The notes under the pieces: generated by a model
The model's database searches: none
The model's input: the letters and a program-made list of their open reading frames with translations, nothing else
What the model was told of the DNA's origin: nothing
Made by a program: the position numbers and the translations under genes
Part shown: piece by piece, positions 14,220-24,900 of the stretch
How positions within the stretch are numbered: the stretch's first letter is position 1
Layout of the letters: the number at the start of each line of letters is the position of its first letter
Source of the DNA: JTS-AC122 sp050246015
Lineage (GTDB): Bacteria; Planctomycetota; Phycisphaerae; Phycisphaerales; UBA1924
Assembly (NCBI GenBank): GCA_050246015.1
Contig: JBFWWU010000031.1
Location: forward strand, 1-31,532
Length of the DNA stretch: 31,532 nt
Direction of reading: 5' to 3'

Positions 14220-15230
14220 ATGGCAGGCGCCGGACCGATGATGCCCGATGACACCCGACCGCCGCGACGGCCTCGACCGCGTGAGACGGTCGTCCGTCCG
14301 CGGAACCCCCACATGGGGGCGAGCGATGGTCCCTTGCTGGCCACTAAGGTAACGGCGCTGGTCCATGAACTTGCCAACCTGCTGGACGGCTCGCTGCGGT
14401 GCCTGGAGTTGGCGCAAAAGCAACTTTCGGCCGGCGGCCCGGAGGACCGGTGTGCGGAGAGGCCGACGCGGATGTCGGCAGGGGTTTCGGGTGCGGGTCC
14501 GGTCTCGACGTTCGCCAGTCGTTTGGATGCCGTGCACTCGGGGCTCCTCCAGATGTCGGGGTTGGTGCGGGCGTTTTCGAGTGGAGGGAACTCATTCGCG
14601 GCGGCACTGCACGTTGACGTGGGGTACTCGGTCGCCGAGTCGATGCGTCACGCCGCCGAGGTGCTCGGCCCGATCGCGTTCGAGAACCGAGCGAGGCTCA
14701 GCACGGAGATACCGAGGGAGTTTGAGCGGATCTCGTCGCCGGGGATCTTCGGGGTGATCGCGTCTGGTGTGCGCAATGCGATCGAATCGATCCAGCGGGC
14801 GCGCGGGGGGCAAGCAGAAGGGCCGGATCACTCGATCTGGATCAAGGGGTCGATGGGATCGGCGGGGGACGTCCCCGGGACGGAAGGCGCGGGCCGCTGG
14901 GCGTGGGCGTGCATTGACATCATTGATGACGGCGCCGGGCTATCGGCGGACTTGCGGGAGTCGGGCGAGCGTGCCTTCGAACTCGGATACACGACCAAGC
15001 GTGGGACGGGCGGGATCGGGCTGGCGATTGTGCGGGACACGATGCGTTCCCTTGGCGGGACGGTGAGCCTGCTATCCAGGGAGCTGGGCGCGACGGAGGG
15101 CCGGCACGCCGGGGGCGCGGTGCTGCGGCTCTCGTGGCCGGTGTCTCTGCCGTCGGGGGATTCGGGAGCGCCCGCGGGCGTGACTGACATCGTGAAGACG
15201 GAGGGCGATACGAAGGAGGCGGGGGCATGA
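14220..15230 (+). CDS. soluble sensor histidine kinase (NtrB-like)
   Basis: The transmitter module of a two-component histidine kinase is present. The phosphorylated His is in LVHELANLLDGSL (His49 with this start). The ATP-binding domain has an N-box (GVRNAIESI), a G1 box (DDGAGL) and a G2 box (GTGGIGLAIV). No membrane helix or recognisable sensor domain precedes the H-box. The first 40 residues are Pro/Arg-rich, so the kinase is cytosolic and probably senses through a partner protein. The start is uncertain: ATGs at 14085, 14220, 14238 and 14241 are in frame and none has a good ribosome-binding site. The stop overlaps the response-regulator start (ATGA), marking the two as a cognate pair. 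Confidence 0.88.
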   Translation: MAGAGPMMPDDTRPPRRPRPRETVVRPRNPHMGASDGPLLATKVTALVHELANLLDGSLRCLELAQKQLSAGGPEDRCAERPTRMSAGVSGAGPVSTFASRLDAVHSGLLQMSGLVRAFSSGGNSFAAALHVDVGYSVAESMRHAAEVLGPIAFENRARLSTEIPREFERISSPGIFGVIASGVRNAIESIQRARGGQAEGPDHSIWIKGSMGSAGDVPGTEGAGRWAWACIDIIDDGAGLSADLRESGERAFELGYTTKRGTGGIGLAIVRDTMRSLGGTVSLLSRELGATEGRHAGGAVLRLSWPVSLPSGDSGAPAGVTDIVKTEGDTKEAGA

Positions 15231-16834
15231 GAATCGCACCGGCGGCGGGCGTCGCGGGGTCGCTCCAGCGCCGAAGTCGCGAGTCAGCGGTGGGTGAAGG
15301 GCGCCCCGGTGACGCGCCGCCGCGCGTGCTGGTCGCGGATGATGATCCGATTGTGGCCGAATCGTTGGCGGAGTTCCTGCACACGGAGGGGTACGAAGCG
15401 ATCACGGTATTCGATGGGGAGGAGGCGCTGGAGGCGCTCGGGGAGGCGGAGGGGAGGCGAGCGGGCGGGGGCCCGCCGACGAGTCCGGCGCGGCCGATCG
15501 CCGCGGTCATATGCGACATGTCGATGCCGCGGCTGGACGGGCTGGAGACGCTGCGGCGGATCGGCAAGGAGTTTCCCACGGTCGCGGTGATCGTGCTGAC
15601 GGGGTACGCGACGATCGACTCGGCGGTGGAAGCGGTGCGACTGGGCGCGGTGGATTATCTGACGAAGCCGGTGGTGGACAAGGAAGTCCGGCTGGCGCTT
15701 CAGCGCGCGATGCGGCAGCACACGATCCTGGCGGAGAACCATGCGCTGAGGTCGCAACTCGACGAGCGATTCGGACTGGAGAGCATCGTCGGGTCGGATC
15801 ATCGGATGCTCAAGACGTTCGACCTGATCCAGTCCGTGGCGCCGAGCAAGACGACGGTGCTGATGACGGGCGAGTCGGGGGTGGGCAAGTCGCTGGTGGC
15901 GCACGCGATCCATCGTCTGAGTCCGCGGCGTGATAAGCCGTTCGTTGAACTGGCGTGCGGGTCGATCCCCGAAACGCTGCTGGAATCGGAACTGTTCGGG
16001 CATGTCAAGGGAGCGTTCACTGGGGCGCACGCGGACAAGCCGGGGAAGTTCCTGGCGGCGGACGGGGGGACGATATTTCTCGACGAGATCAACTCGGCGT
16101 CGCCGGGGATGCAACTCAAGTTGCTGCGGGTGCTTCAGGAGCGTCGATTTGAGCCGGTGGGCTCGAACCAGACGATCGAGGTGGACGTGCGTGTGGTGAT
16201 CGCGTCGAACCAGCCGCTGGAGGCGCTGGTGGCGCAGGGGAAGTTCCGGCAGGACTTGTACTACCGGATCAACGTGGTGAAGATCGAGTTGCCGCCGCTG
16301 AGAGAGAGGACCAGCGATATCGCGCTGCTGGCATCGCATTTTCTGTCGAAGCACTCCGTCGAACTTGGGAAGCAGATCGTGGGGTTCAGCGCCGAAGCGG
16401 CCGCCGCGCTGCTGAGATATTCGTATCCCGGCAACGTGCGAGAACTACAGAACATCATCGAGCGGGCGGCGGTGCTGACGCGGTCCGCGACGATTTCGAT
16501 TGATGACCTGCCGGAGCAGGTGGTGCAGAACGCGTCGGCACTGCGACCGCCGCGGGAGGCGAGCGCGGCGGCGGGCGGGCCTGGGGAAGGGGCGTGGGCG
16601 GAGGAGTCCGCGGGACACGGGGTGGCGAGTCCCGCGGGCGCCGAGGGGCCGACGCAGGCGCCGGCGACGGGCCGCTCGCTGGAAGAATCGCTGCGCGACG
16701 CGGAGCGGGAGATCCTGGTTGGGGCGCTGCGCGAGCACGGATGGAACCGTCAGCAGACCGCCGACGCGCTTCGGATCAACCGGACCACGCTGTACAAGAA
16801 GATGAAGACGCTGGGCATCGGCGAGCACCACTGA
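15227..16834 (+). CDS. NtrC-family sigma54-dependent response regulator
   Basis: This 535-residue transcription activator is phosphorylated by the overlapping kinase and opens sigma54 promoters by ATP hydrolysis. The receiver domain spans about 33-155 (acidic DDD 38-40, phospho-acceptor Asp97 in CDMSMP, Lys147 in TKP). It carries a Gly/Pro/Arg-rich insertion at about 76-90 between helix 2 and strand 3. The AAA+ domain has Walker A GESGVGKS (215-222), the sigma54-contacting GAFTGA (262-267) and Walker B GGTIFLDEI (280-288). After a low-complexity linker comes a Fis-type helix-turn-helix with WNRQQTADALRINRTTLYKK. The regulon is unknown; a scan by eye upstream of lptD gave no properly spaced GG-N10-GC sigma54 site. 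Confidence 0.95.
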   Translation: MRIAPAAGVAGSLQRRSRESAVGEGRPGDAPPRVLVADDDPIVAESLAEFLHTEGYEAITVFDGEEALEALGEAEGRRAGGGPPTSPARPIAAVICDMSMPRLDGLETLRRIGKEFPTVAVIVLTGYATIDSAVEAVRLGAVDYLTKPVVDKEVRLALQRAMRQHTILAENHALRSQLDERFGLESIVGSDHRMLKTFDLIQSVAPSKTTVLMTGESGVGKSLVAHAIHRLSPRRDKPFVELACGSIPETLLESELFGHVKGAFTGAHADKPGKFLAADGGTIFLDEINSASPGMQLKLLRVLQERRFEPVGSNQTIEVDVRVVIASNQPLEALVAQGKFRQDLYYRINVVKIELPPLRERTSDIALLASHFLSKHSVELGKQIVGFSAEAAAALLRYSYPGNVRELQNIIERAAVLTRSATISIDDLPEQVVQNASALRPPREASAAAGGPGEGAWAEESAGHGVASPAGAEGPTQAPATGRSLEESLRDAEREILVGALREHGWNRQQTADALRINRTTLYKKMKTLGIGEHH

Positions 16835-17013
16835 ACGAGTGCGCGGGATCGCCGCCTGCCGGGTTGCGGGGAGCGCCCGCGGCGAGGCCCCGACGGCGTT
16901 GCCGGGGCGGGTTCGGTGCGACTTGTATCCGTGGCTGCCTTCCCTTAGCATGTGCTCCACCGTCGCCGCCGGCAAGCCTGCCGGATCGAGTGACGGCGAG
17001 AAGAGAGCCAGAC

Positions 17014-20000
17014 ATGCACGGCAGCAGCGTCAAATCGGCAGGGAACGATCGGAGCGGCCACCGACGGCGGCGTGCCGCCATCATGGCGGTCGCGGGCCTT
17101 GCCTGGGGGCTGATCGCGCCGCACGCCTGGTCGCAGACCGATGACCCGACCGGGCTGGCCCCCGGCGGGGCGGCGCTGCGCGCGAGTTCGTTCGATGGGC
17201 GCGATTTCGGCGGGCTTCGGCTGACCTCTCCGGCGCAGGTCACGGACCTGGTCATCGCTGGCACCAAGGCATGGACCTGGGAAGAGGGCTCCGGGCCCAC
17301 GGGTACCCAGCGGTTGCTCCTGCAGGGGGACGCGCGCGTCGAGATCGGTCAGTATCAGTTCACGGCGTCGCAGGCGGTGGTGTGGATCGAGCAGATCGAG
17401 ACGGCTGATGTGCCGGCGGTCCCGCCCGCGGCGAGTGACGCGAGCGGTGAACCGGCCGAGCCGCGGCGGACGTACCAGATCGCGGTGTACTTTGACCGAG
17501 TGAGCGACCCCGGCGCGCCCGCGGGCGAAGCGGGGCTGTCGCAGGCCGGGGACCGGCTGCTGGTGACTGGCGTGATCTACGGCGCGATCGCGCTTCGATC
17601 GGACGTGATGCGCCCGTTTCGACCGGGGTCGGCGTTCATCACCGAGGCGGAGGCGCGGCTGGGGCGGTTCCTGGCGGCGGCGACGGGGCAGCCGGAGGAA
17701 GGCGCGGGGGGCGCGGATCGGCCGGTGAGCGAGTTTGAGGGCGGGGCCGCGCGGCGTGTGTATGCGCGCGACCCGATCGAGCCGGGGGTGTCGAGGCCGT
17801 ACTCGCCCGGGTCGCGGTTCGCGCCCGACGCGTTTGAGCCGTACGAGCCGCCGGTGACGCGGACGCAGCAGCCGGCGCCGATCTTCGCGTCCCGGGGCGT
17901 CATCACGGTCGCGTTTTCCGAGCGGCTGGAGGGGCAATCGATCAACTACATCCCGTACGGCGAGAACGAATACGTCGCGATCTTCGACGCGCCGGTGGTG
18001 ATGGTGTATTCGGATCGCCGCAGCGGGCGGGTGCTGCAGGTCTCGGCGCAGCGTGCGGCGGTGTTCACCCCGCCGCTGACCGGGGCCGATGCGCCCGTCG
18101 GGGGCGTGCAATCCGAAGCGTCCAACATCCACGGCGTATACCTGGAAGGGGACGTGATCGCGACGGACGGGCAGTACACGCTGCGCGGCGAGCGAGTGTA
18201 CTACGACGTCGTCGGCAACAAGGCGACGGTGCTGAACGCGGTCTTCTGGACGTTTGACGAGAAGCGCGGGCTGCCGCTGTACGTGCGGGCCAAGTCGATC
18301 AAGCAACTTGCGGACAAGCAGTGGCAGGCCAACGACGCCAAGCTCGCGACGACGTCGTTCTTCGAGCCGCACTTTTCGCTGGGGATGACGAGCGTGACGG
18401 TGACGAACGTGGAGAAGACGCTCCCGCCGAGCCCGGGGGATCCGGACGGACCGGTGCGGACGCGGAACGAGACGCTGGTGGATGCGCGCAACATCACGCT
18501 CCGCGCGGGGGGGTTCCCGTTCTTCTGGGTGCCGAGGTTTGCGGGCGACGTCCAGCATTTTCCGCTGCGGTCGATCCGCGTGGATAGTTCCAGCGGGTCG
18601 GGGGCGGCGATCAAGACCACGTGGGATATCTACTCGCTGCTGGGGCTGGAGCGGCCGGAGAACCTCGAAGCGAGCGTCCTGATCGACGGGTATTTCGAGC
18701 GCGGGGTGGCCCTGGGCACGGATCTTTCGTGGCGCTCCGGCGTGGCGCAGGGGGATCTGCTGGCGTACTCCATCCTGTCCGACAACGGGACGGATCACCT
18801 ATCGTCGGGGGCGCGGGTTGATCAGGACGGCGACACGCGCGGGATCGCGCTGGGCGAGCATCGCTGGAACATCGACGAGACCTGGACGCTCTTCCTCGAA
18901 GGCGCGTACGTCTCGGACGAGACGTTCGTCGATGCCTTCTTCCGTCCGCTCGGGCAGTCACGGCGCGAGTTCGCGAACTCCGCGTACATCCAGGCGATCG
19001 ACGGCACCACCGCGTTCAGCGCCGAGGTGCGCGGGCAACTCAACGATTTCACGCCCAATCAGTACCTGCTCGAAAGCCTGGGCTACAACACCGAGCGGCT
19101 CCCGGAGGTCCGCTACTCGCGCCTCAACGACGACCTGCTCGCCGGAATCGCGCCGGGACTGCTGACGTATGAATCCGAGTACCGCGTGTCGCGGCTGCAA
19201 CTCAACTTCACCGAGCCCACGGCACGGGAACTCGGCTTCACCAGCGACGATCGCGCGAGGGAAGCGTTCGGCCTGCTCCCGGACGAATCGATCGGCGATC
19301 GGCTGCGGGCCCGGGGGCTGACCGAAGACGCCGTGCTCCGGTTCGATACGCGCCACGAACTCTCCAGCCCGTTCAAACTGGGCCCGGTGAACCTGACCCC
19401 GTTCGCGACGGTCCGCGTCACGGGCTACGACCGCGATTTCTCCGACTATTCGCCGGATTCCGACGAGCAGATCCGGCTCTGGGGCGGCGTCGGCGCACGG
19501 GCGAGCACGCAGATCGTCCGCGTCGATAACAGCGTCGATTCCCGATTCTTTGATCTGCACCGCATCCGCCACATCATCGAGCCGACGCTCACTGTCTGGG
19601 TTGGCGGCGCCAACCTGGATCAGAACGACCTGCCCGTCTACGACGACGACGTGGAGTCGCTGGCGGGTGGCTCGGTGGTCAAGGCGGGGATCAGGCAGAC
19701 CTGGCAGACGCAGCGGGGGGGACCGGGGCGATACCGCAGCGTCGATTTCATCACGCTCAATACCGAGATCGTCGAGTCGTCCAGCGATGCGGACCGGGAG
19801 TCGCCTATCGGGCGATTCTTCGATTACCGTCCGGAGTATTCGCTGCTGGGCGACTACGCGACGGTCGATGCGGTCGTGCAACTCTCGGACTCGGTCGCGG
19901 TCACGGCGAACACGATCTACGACTTCGAGACCAACCAGCCGGCTCGCACAAGCGCCGGCGGCACGATCCAGCATTCGCAGGACTTCAGCACGTTCGCCGA

Positions 20001-20313
20001 GGCGCGGTACATCAATGCCCGGGACGTGACGCTCGTGGATTTCGGGGCCAGTTACAAACTCACGCCGAGGTATTCGATCTCTGGGTACGTAACATTCGAC
20101 ACGGATGAGAGCGACGTGCAGTCGGTCGCGACGACGATCCGGCGGCGGTTCCCGGTGGCCACGCTGGGCGTGACGCTGCGGTACAACAACATCAGTTCCG
20201 AGTCGAGCGTGGGGGTGGTGTTTGAGCCCAACGGCCGCGACGACCGCGCGGCCGAACTCCGCCGCCGGCTGGGACCGGAATACAAGGATTACCCGATCGG
20301 GGAGGAGCCGTAA
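17014..20313 (+). CDS. lptD: LptD-like LPS-assembly outer-membrane protein
   Basis: This 1099-residue protein resembles LptD/OstA, the outer-membrane beta barrel that inserts lipopolysaccharide. A signal peptide lies at about 21-42 (AAIMAVAGLAWGLIAPHAWSQ region). An OstA-like beta-jellyroll section contains YLEGDVIATDGQYTLRGERV and YYDVVGNKATVLNAV. The PFFWVPRF segment, close to the PxFYxPYF landmark of LptD, leads into a C-terminal barrel of many alternating strands. It is longer than the E. coli protein (784), chiefly through a long N-terminal region with Pro/Ala-rich inserts. A longer open frame runs upstream, but the ATG at 17014 has a GAGAAGAGAG site and the signal peptide follows. It does not end in an aromatic residue. 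Whether this organism makes LPS is not visible here, so the cargo is inferred. Confidence 0.78.
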   Translation: MHGSSVKSAGNDRSGHRRRRAAIMAVAGLAWGLIAPHAWSQTDDPTGLAPGGAALRASSFDGRDFGGLRLTSPAQVTDLVIAGTKAWTWEEGSGPTGTQRLLLQGDARVEIGQYQFTASQAVVWIEQIETADVPAVPPAASDASGEPAEPRRTYQIAVYFDRVSDPGAPAGEAGLSQAGDRLLVTGVIYGAIALRSDVMRPFRPGSAFITEAEARLGRFLAAATGQPEEGAGGADRPVSEFEGGAARRVYARDPIEPGVSRPYSPGSRFAPDAFEPYEPPVTRTQQPAPIFASRGVITVAFSERLEGQSINYIPYGENEYVAIFDAPVVMVYSDRRSGRVLQVSAQRAAVFTPPLTGADAPVGGVQSEASNIHGVYLEGDVIATDGQYTLRGERVYYDVVGNKATVLNAVFWTFDEKRGLPLYVRAKSIKQLADKQWQANDAKLATTSFFEPHFSLGMTSVTVTNVEKTLPPSPGDPDGPVRTRNETLVDARNITLRAGGFPFFWVPRFAGDVQHFPLRSIRVDSSSGSGAAIKTTWDIYSLLGLERPENLEASVLIDGYFERGVALGTDLSWRSGVAQGDLLAYSILSDNGTDHLSSGARVDQDGDTRGIALGEHRWNIDETWTLFLEGAYVSDETFVDAFFRPLGQSRREFANSAYIQAIDGTTAFSAEVRGQLNDFTPNQYLLESLGYNTERLPEVRYSRLNDDLLAGIAPGLLTYESEYRVSRLQLNFTEPTARELGFTSDDRAREAFGLLPDESIGDRLRARGLTEDAVLRFDTRHELSSPFKLGPVNLTPFATVRVTGYDRDFSDYSPDSDEQIRLWGGVGARASTQIVRVDNSVDSRFFDLHRIRHIIEPTLTVWVGGANLDQNDLPVYDDDVESLAGGSVVKAGIRQTWQTQRGGPGRYRSVDFITLNTEIVESSSDADRESPIGRFFDYRPEYSLLGDYATVDAVVQLSDSVAVTANTIYDFETNQPARTSAGGTIQHSQDFSTFAEARYINARDVTLVDFGASYKLTPRYSISGYVTFDTDESDVQSVATTIRRRFPVATLGVTLRYNNISSESSVGVVFEPNGRDDRAAELRRRLGPEYKDYPIGEEP

Positions 20314-20403
20314 GACCCCGGCCTCGGCGTGGCGACGCGCGGCCACATCAGCGTCATGGTGCGAGTGCGAGCGCCGGTGCCCGGGCAGGAGCGGCATCCA
20401 CCG

Positions 20404-20417
20404 ACGCGGCGCCGCGT
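20404..20417. repeat. 14-base palindrome between two convergent genes
   Basis: ACGCGGCGCCGCGT is fully self-complementary. It lies in the 107-base gap between the ends of the LptD-like gene and the MCE gene. There is no T tract, so it is not a standard terminator; it could help stop transcription from both sides or be chance in GC-rich DNA. Confidence 0.3.
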
Positions 20418-20420
20418 TCG

Positions 20421-21740
20421 CTAGTTTCCCTTGGTCCAGCGCGAAAGGAACTCGGCCTCGGCCTTCTGGTATTTCTGGAAGGATTCATCGATCGCCTTGG
20501 TGATGTCGTCGATGGTGCGGCGGTCGAGTTCGCTGGGCTGGCCGTTGCCCTGGGTGATGGATTCCAGCGAAGCGGCGGCGGCGCGGAGGTCGCTCACGGC
20601 GGTGGCGTAGGCGCGCACCGAGTCGTAGAGGACTTCATTCTCAAGTTCCTTGCGTCCTTCGGGCTTGGCGAGGATCTTCCACGGGGCCTGGCGCACCTCG
20701 ATCATGGTGAGTTTGAGTTGATCCGACGCGATGCGGGCGTTGCCGATGGTGGTCTCCAGGTCGGTCGCCCGGCGTCCGACGAGCACGCGGATGCGATCCG
20801 CCGCCTGGGCGAAGTCAGATGTGGCCGCCTTGCCGTTCTCGAGGATGTCCATGACGGCGGCGTAGGTGTCGGTCTTGAGGCGCTGGGTCAGTTCTTCGAC
20901 GTTGGTGAGTGCGCGGGCGATGCGGTCCTTATTTTCGTCGACGGCTCCCTGGACGCTGGCGACGACGCCGCGGGTTTCGTCCACCCCGGCCTGGGCGCTT
21001 TCCAGCAGCGTGACGACGCGTTCGGTGGCGGTGTTGAGGCGTTCCAGCGCCGCCGTCAATGAGGCGCGCCAGGCCTGGAAACTCTCGCGCGCGTCGCCGG
21101 AGAGGGAGCGCCCGTCGGCGAGGATGGTCGAGACCTCGGCCATCATCGGCTCGAGGCGGTCCTCGACGCTGCGCGTCACGCGGTTCATCCTCGCGGTGGT
21201 TTCCTCGGCGTTTGAGATGATCGACTGCACCTGCTTGGTCTGCTCCGGCCCGTACCCCGCCTGAGCCAGGAACGCGGGCGGGGCGAGCGTACCCTTGATG
21301 TACTCACCCGATTGCAGCAGGGGGTTGTTTCCCTGGGGCGACACGACCGTCACGGGGTCGCCGACGCTGGGGAAGTTGATGGAACTGCTGGACCCCAGCA
21401 GGGGGAGGTTGAGGTACGCCACCGCGTTCTCGTAGATCGCGATCTCGGAGTGGACCTGGATTTCGACATCGACGCCGATGATGTGCCCGGACGTGTCGTC
21501 CTTTCTGAACGACCAGGAACTCACGCTGCCGACCTTTTCGCCGCCGATTTTGACGAAGGCGTCCTTGTCGAGTCCTTCGGCGCCGTCGGCGAGGGTGAAT
21601 CGGACGATGTACTTGTTCGTCGGGACGGTGAGGCGTTCCCACGCGCTGGAAAGCAGGAAGAAGACGGCCAGGGCCAGCGCCAGGCTGAAGATCAGGAACA
21701 ATCCCGCGAGCACGTTGTTCTTTGAAGTCCGCCGAAGCAT
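20421..21740 (-). CDS. MlaD/MCE-domain lipid-transport protein
   Basis: This 439-residue protein is anchored by one N-terminal helix (about 11-32). An MCE/MlaD domain follows at about 40-130 (YIVRFTLADGAEGLDKDAFVKIGGEKVG, here in two pieces: YIVRFTLADGAEGL and AFVKIGGEKVGSV). The remainder is almost wholly helical with heptad-like spacing. MCE proteins bind phospholipid and move it between inner and outer membrane, normally with an ABC permease and ATPase (MlaE/MlaF), which are not next to it. The long helical tail may form the tunnel or span the periplasm. The ATG has no evident ribosome-binding site. It is convergent with the lptD-like gene and divergent from mfd. Confidence 0.85.
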   Translation of the reverse strand: MLRRTSKNNVLAGLFLIFSLALALAVFFLLSSAWERLTVPTNKYIVRFTLADGAEGLDKDAFVKIGGEKVGSVSSWSFRKDDTSGHIIGVDVEIQVHSEIAIYENAVAYLNLPLLGSSSSINFPSVGDPVTVVSPQGNNPLLQSGEYIKGTLAPPAFLAQAGYGPEQTKQVQSIISNAEETTARMNRVTRSVEDRLEPMMAEVSTILADGRSLSGDARESFQAWRASLTAALERLNTATERVVTLLESAQAGVDETRGVVASVQGAVDENKDRIARALTNVEELTQRLKTDTYAAVMDILENGKAATSDFAQAADRIRVLVGRRATDLETTIGNARIASDQLKLTMIEVRQAPWKILAKPEGRKELENEVLYDSVRAYATAVSDLRAAAASLESITQGNGQPSELDRRTIDDITKAIDESFQKYQKAEAEFLSRWTKGN

Positions 21741-21986
21741 GCGTACATACTACCGCGACTCGTGCGGGGGCGTGGGGTGCGACGAGGTGAAGTCTTTCAG
21801 CCGCCGCGCGCGAGCGCGGCCTTGGGGGCGAGAGTTCGCGAGGTTAGGTGGGCACGGCCGGTGATTCTCCCGGGTCTTGCAGGGGCGCGGCCGGGGTCGG
21901 GCGATACACTCTCTCACGTCAGATTCGTGTCCAGGCCGTCGGGAGTCCTCTCGATCGGCCGGCCGGACGTTGCGCGGAGACCGGGC

Positions 21987-24900
21987 GTGTCGATTCCCAG
22001 CCAGATCATGACGAGCGATGCGGTTCGGCGGATCGCGGGCAGCATCGCGCAGGGGCGGCGTGTTTCCGCGCTGGGGTCGCACGGCTCCTCGGCCGCGATG
22101 GTCGCCGCTTCGGTCGCCGCCGCCGCGGGGCGCCTGGTCGTGCTGGTCGTCGCGCACCTCGACGACGCGGACGAGGCGGTCGATGAACTGGTGTCGGCCG
22201 GCATCGATGCCCTGCGCTTCCCCGCGCTTGAACTGCTTCCCGCAGAGACCAACGTCAGCATCGAACTCTTCGGCGAGCGCCTCGGCGTCGTCAAACGAGT
22301 TCTGCATCCCGGCAGTGATCGGCCCGCGCCGTGGGTTCTGGTGTGCCCCATCCAGTCGTTGATGCAGGGGGTGCCGCGACCCGACACCATCGAGCAACTC
22401 TCCCGCACGATCAGGATCGGCGACACCGTGGGGCCCGGCGTGCTGGCGCGCTGGCTCGAACACGCCGGCTACCAGCGTCTGGAGGCGATCGAAGAACCCG
22501 GGGACTTCGCGGTCCGCGGGGGCATCGTTGACGTCTTTCCGACCGCCGGGCGCACGTTCCTGCGAATGCCGCCCGGGTCTCCCGAGCCGCCCAGCGCTGC
22601 TTCGCAGGGGGCGGTTCCCGTTCGCATCGACTTCTTCGGCGACGAGGTCGACACGATCAGCGAGATCGATCTGGACACGATGGCGTCGGACCGTGCGGTG
22701 GACTCGGTCGAACTTGTCTCGGCGTCGCTGGATCGCGTGCAGGACGACGCGCGCGTCGTGAGTCTGCTTGATCTTCTTTCTGAGGCGCCCCGGCCGCGGG
22801 ATGCAAGCGGCGGAGGACGCTCGCGTCAACCGATCGCCATTCTTCACGAAACGCTTGAAGTCACCGAGCAGGCCCGCGGCTACTACGAGCGGGTCTCCGA
22901 CGCTCGCGGCATCTTCAATCCTCCATCGGTCCTGAAGCGCCTCCAGGAAGGGTTCGCGTTCGTGGAACTCAACGGGTTCTCGGGCGCTCGCGTCGCGACG
23001 GATGTGGCGGTCGAGATTCCGGTCTCGCCGCTGCCGCCGCTGCCCAAGGACGCGGCGGACGCGGTGCGGGAAGTCGCTTCTCTTGCGGGGTCGCACCAGG
23101 TCCGGATCTTCTGCCAGAACGCCGGAGAACTCCAGCGCCTCGGCGAACTGTTGGCGGAACATGCGCCCGACGTGAAGGACCGGATCGAGGCGGTCGTGCA
23201 GTACCTGCACCGTGGATTCATCTGGGGCGCGGACCCGGCGGTCGCTTCGGAGCGGGCGCTGGTGCTGCTGCCGTACCACGAACTCCTGCACCGCTTCGAG
23301 TCTCGTCGGGGTCGGCAGGGTCGGGTGGGAGGGGATGTCAAAATCCGCGCCGGGCGTGCGATCGACACGTTCCTCGATTTCGCCGTGGGGGATTTCGTCG
23401 TGCACCGCGATCACGGCATCGCGCGGTTCCTGGGCGTGTCGGTCATGCCGTCGCGGCCGGTGCAGCGAGAACTCAGCGGCAAGGAACTCGACGCGCTGCT
23501 GCCCAGCAGCAAGGCCGCGCAGAATGCGGCCAAGAAGGCGCAGCGGCTGGCGAAGAAGGGGATCGTTGCGGGCGAAGGCGGCGAGGCGCCCGATGAGTTC
23601 GCGGGGATGGAGGAGTTCCTCGCGCTGGAGTTCGCCAAGCACGCCAAACTCTATGTGCCGGCGACAAAGATCGATCAGGTTCAGAAGTACGTGGGCGGGT
23701 TCCGCGGCTCGCCGCAACTCTCCGCGCTGGGCGGCGAGCGCTGGCGGACCCAGAAAGAGCGGGTGGGCGAGGCGGTCAAGGACCTGGCCGCCGAGATGCT
23801 CCGCATCCGCGCCGCGCGCGAACACCTTCCCGGCATCACGTACCCCGGGGACACGGCGTGGCAGAAGGAGTTCGAGGCCGAGTTTCCCTTCGAGGAGACC
23901 GACGACCAGCTCGCCGCACTCGCCGAGATCAAGCGGGACATGGCCGGCGCCAAGCCGATGGATCGGCTGATCTGCGGAGACGTCGGGTTCGGCAAGACCG
24001 AGTTGGCGATCCGCGCCGCCTTCAAGGCCGTCGAGTATGGCAAGCAGGTCGCGGTGCTGGTCCCCACGACCGTCCTCGCCGAGCAGCACGGGCGCACGTT
24101 CTCATCGCGCTTCGCCGATTATCCCTTCACGGTCGAATCCCTCTCTCGCTTCAAGACCACCAAGGAGGAGAACGACATCCTCGCGCGCCTGCGCAAGGGA
24201 CAGGTCGACGTTGTCATCGGCACCCATCGGCTGCTCTCCAAGGACGTCAAGTTCGCCGACCTCGGGCTCGTCGTCATCGACGAGGAACAGCGCTTCGGCG
24301 TCGAGCACAAGGAGCGGCTGCTCTCGCTGCGCATGACGGTCGATGTCATGACGCTCAGCGCCACCCCCATCCCGCGCACGCTGCACCTGTCGATGCTCGG
24401 GCTTCGCGATATCTCCAGCCTCACGACCGCGCCGATCGACCGGCGCGCCGTCGTGACCGAGGTGATCCCGTACAACACGCGGCGGATCCAGGCCGCGATC
24501 GCGCGCGAACTGGCGCGCAACGGGCAGGTGTTCTTCGTGCACAACCGGGTGCACAACATCCTGAGCGTCGCGGACGAGATCCAGAAACTCGCGCCCGATG
24601 CCAGGATCGTCGTCGGGCACGGACAGATGCCCGATCGCGAACTGGAAGACGTGATGCTGACGTTCATGCGGCGTCAGGCCGACATCCTTGTCAGCACGAC
24701 GATCATCGAATCCGGCATCGACATCCCGACCGCCAACACGATGATCATCAACGACGCCGATCGCTTCGGGCTTTCGGACCTGCATCAACTCCGCGGACGG
24801 GTCGGGCGCTACAAGCACCGCGCGTACTGCTACCTGCTTCTGCCGGAGAACCGCGCGGTGCAGGAAAAGGCCCTGAAGCGACTCAAGGCGATCGAGGAGT

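Noticed and set aside
16960..16990. sigma54 site upstream of lptD
   Set aside because: The TGGC...GC-like elements seen near 16930-16950 have 13 rather than 10 bases between GG and GC.
16945..18798. 617-codon open frame on the minus strand
   Set aside because: It is antisense to the LptD-like gene and consists mostly of Arg, Pro and His.
21877..21910. TTGCAG...TACACT as an mfd promoter
   Set aside because: The spacer is 22 bases, too long for a sigma70 promoter.
21750..24089. 779-codon open frame on the minus strand
   Set aside because: It is antisense to mfd, whose motifs are unmistakable; the composition is that of a shadow frame.
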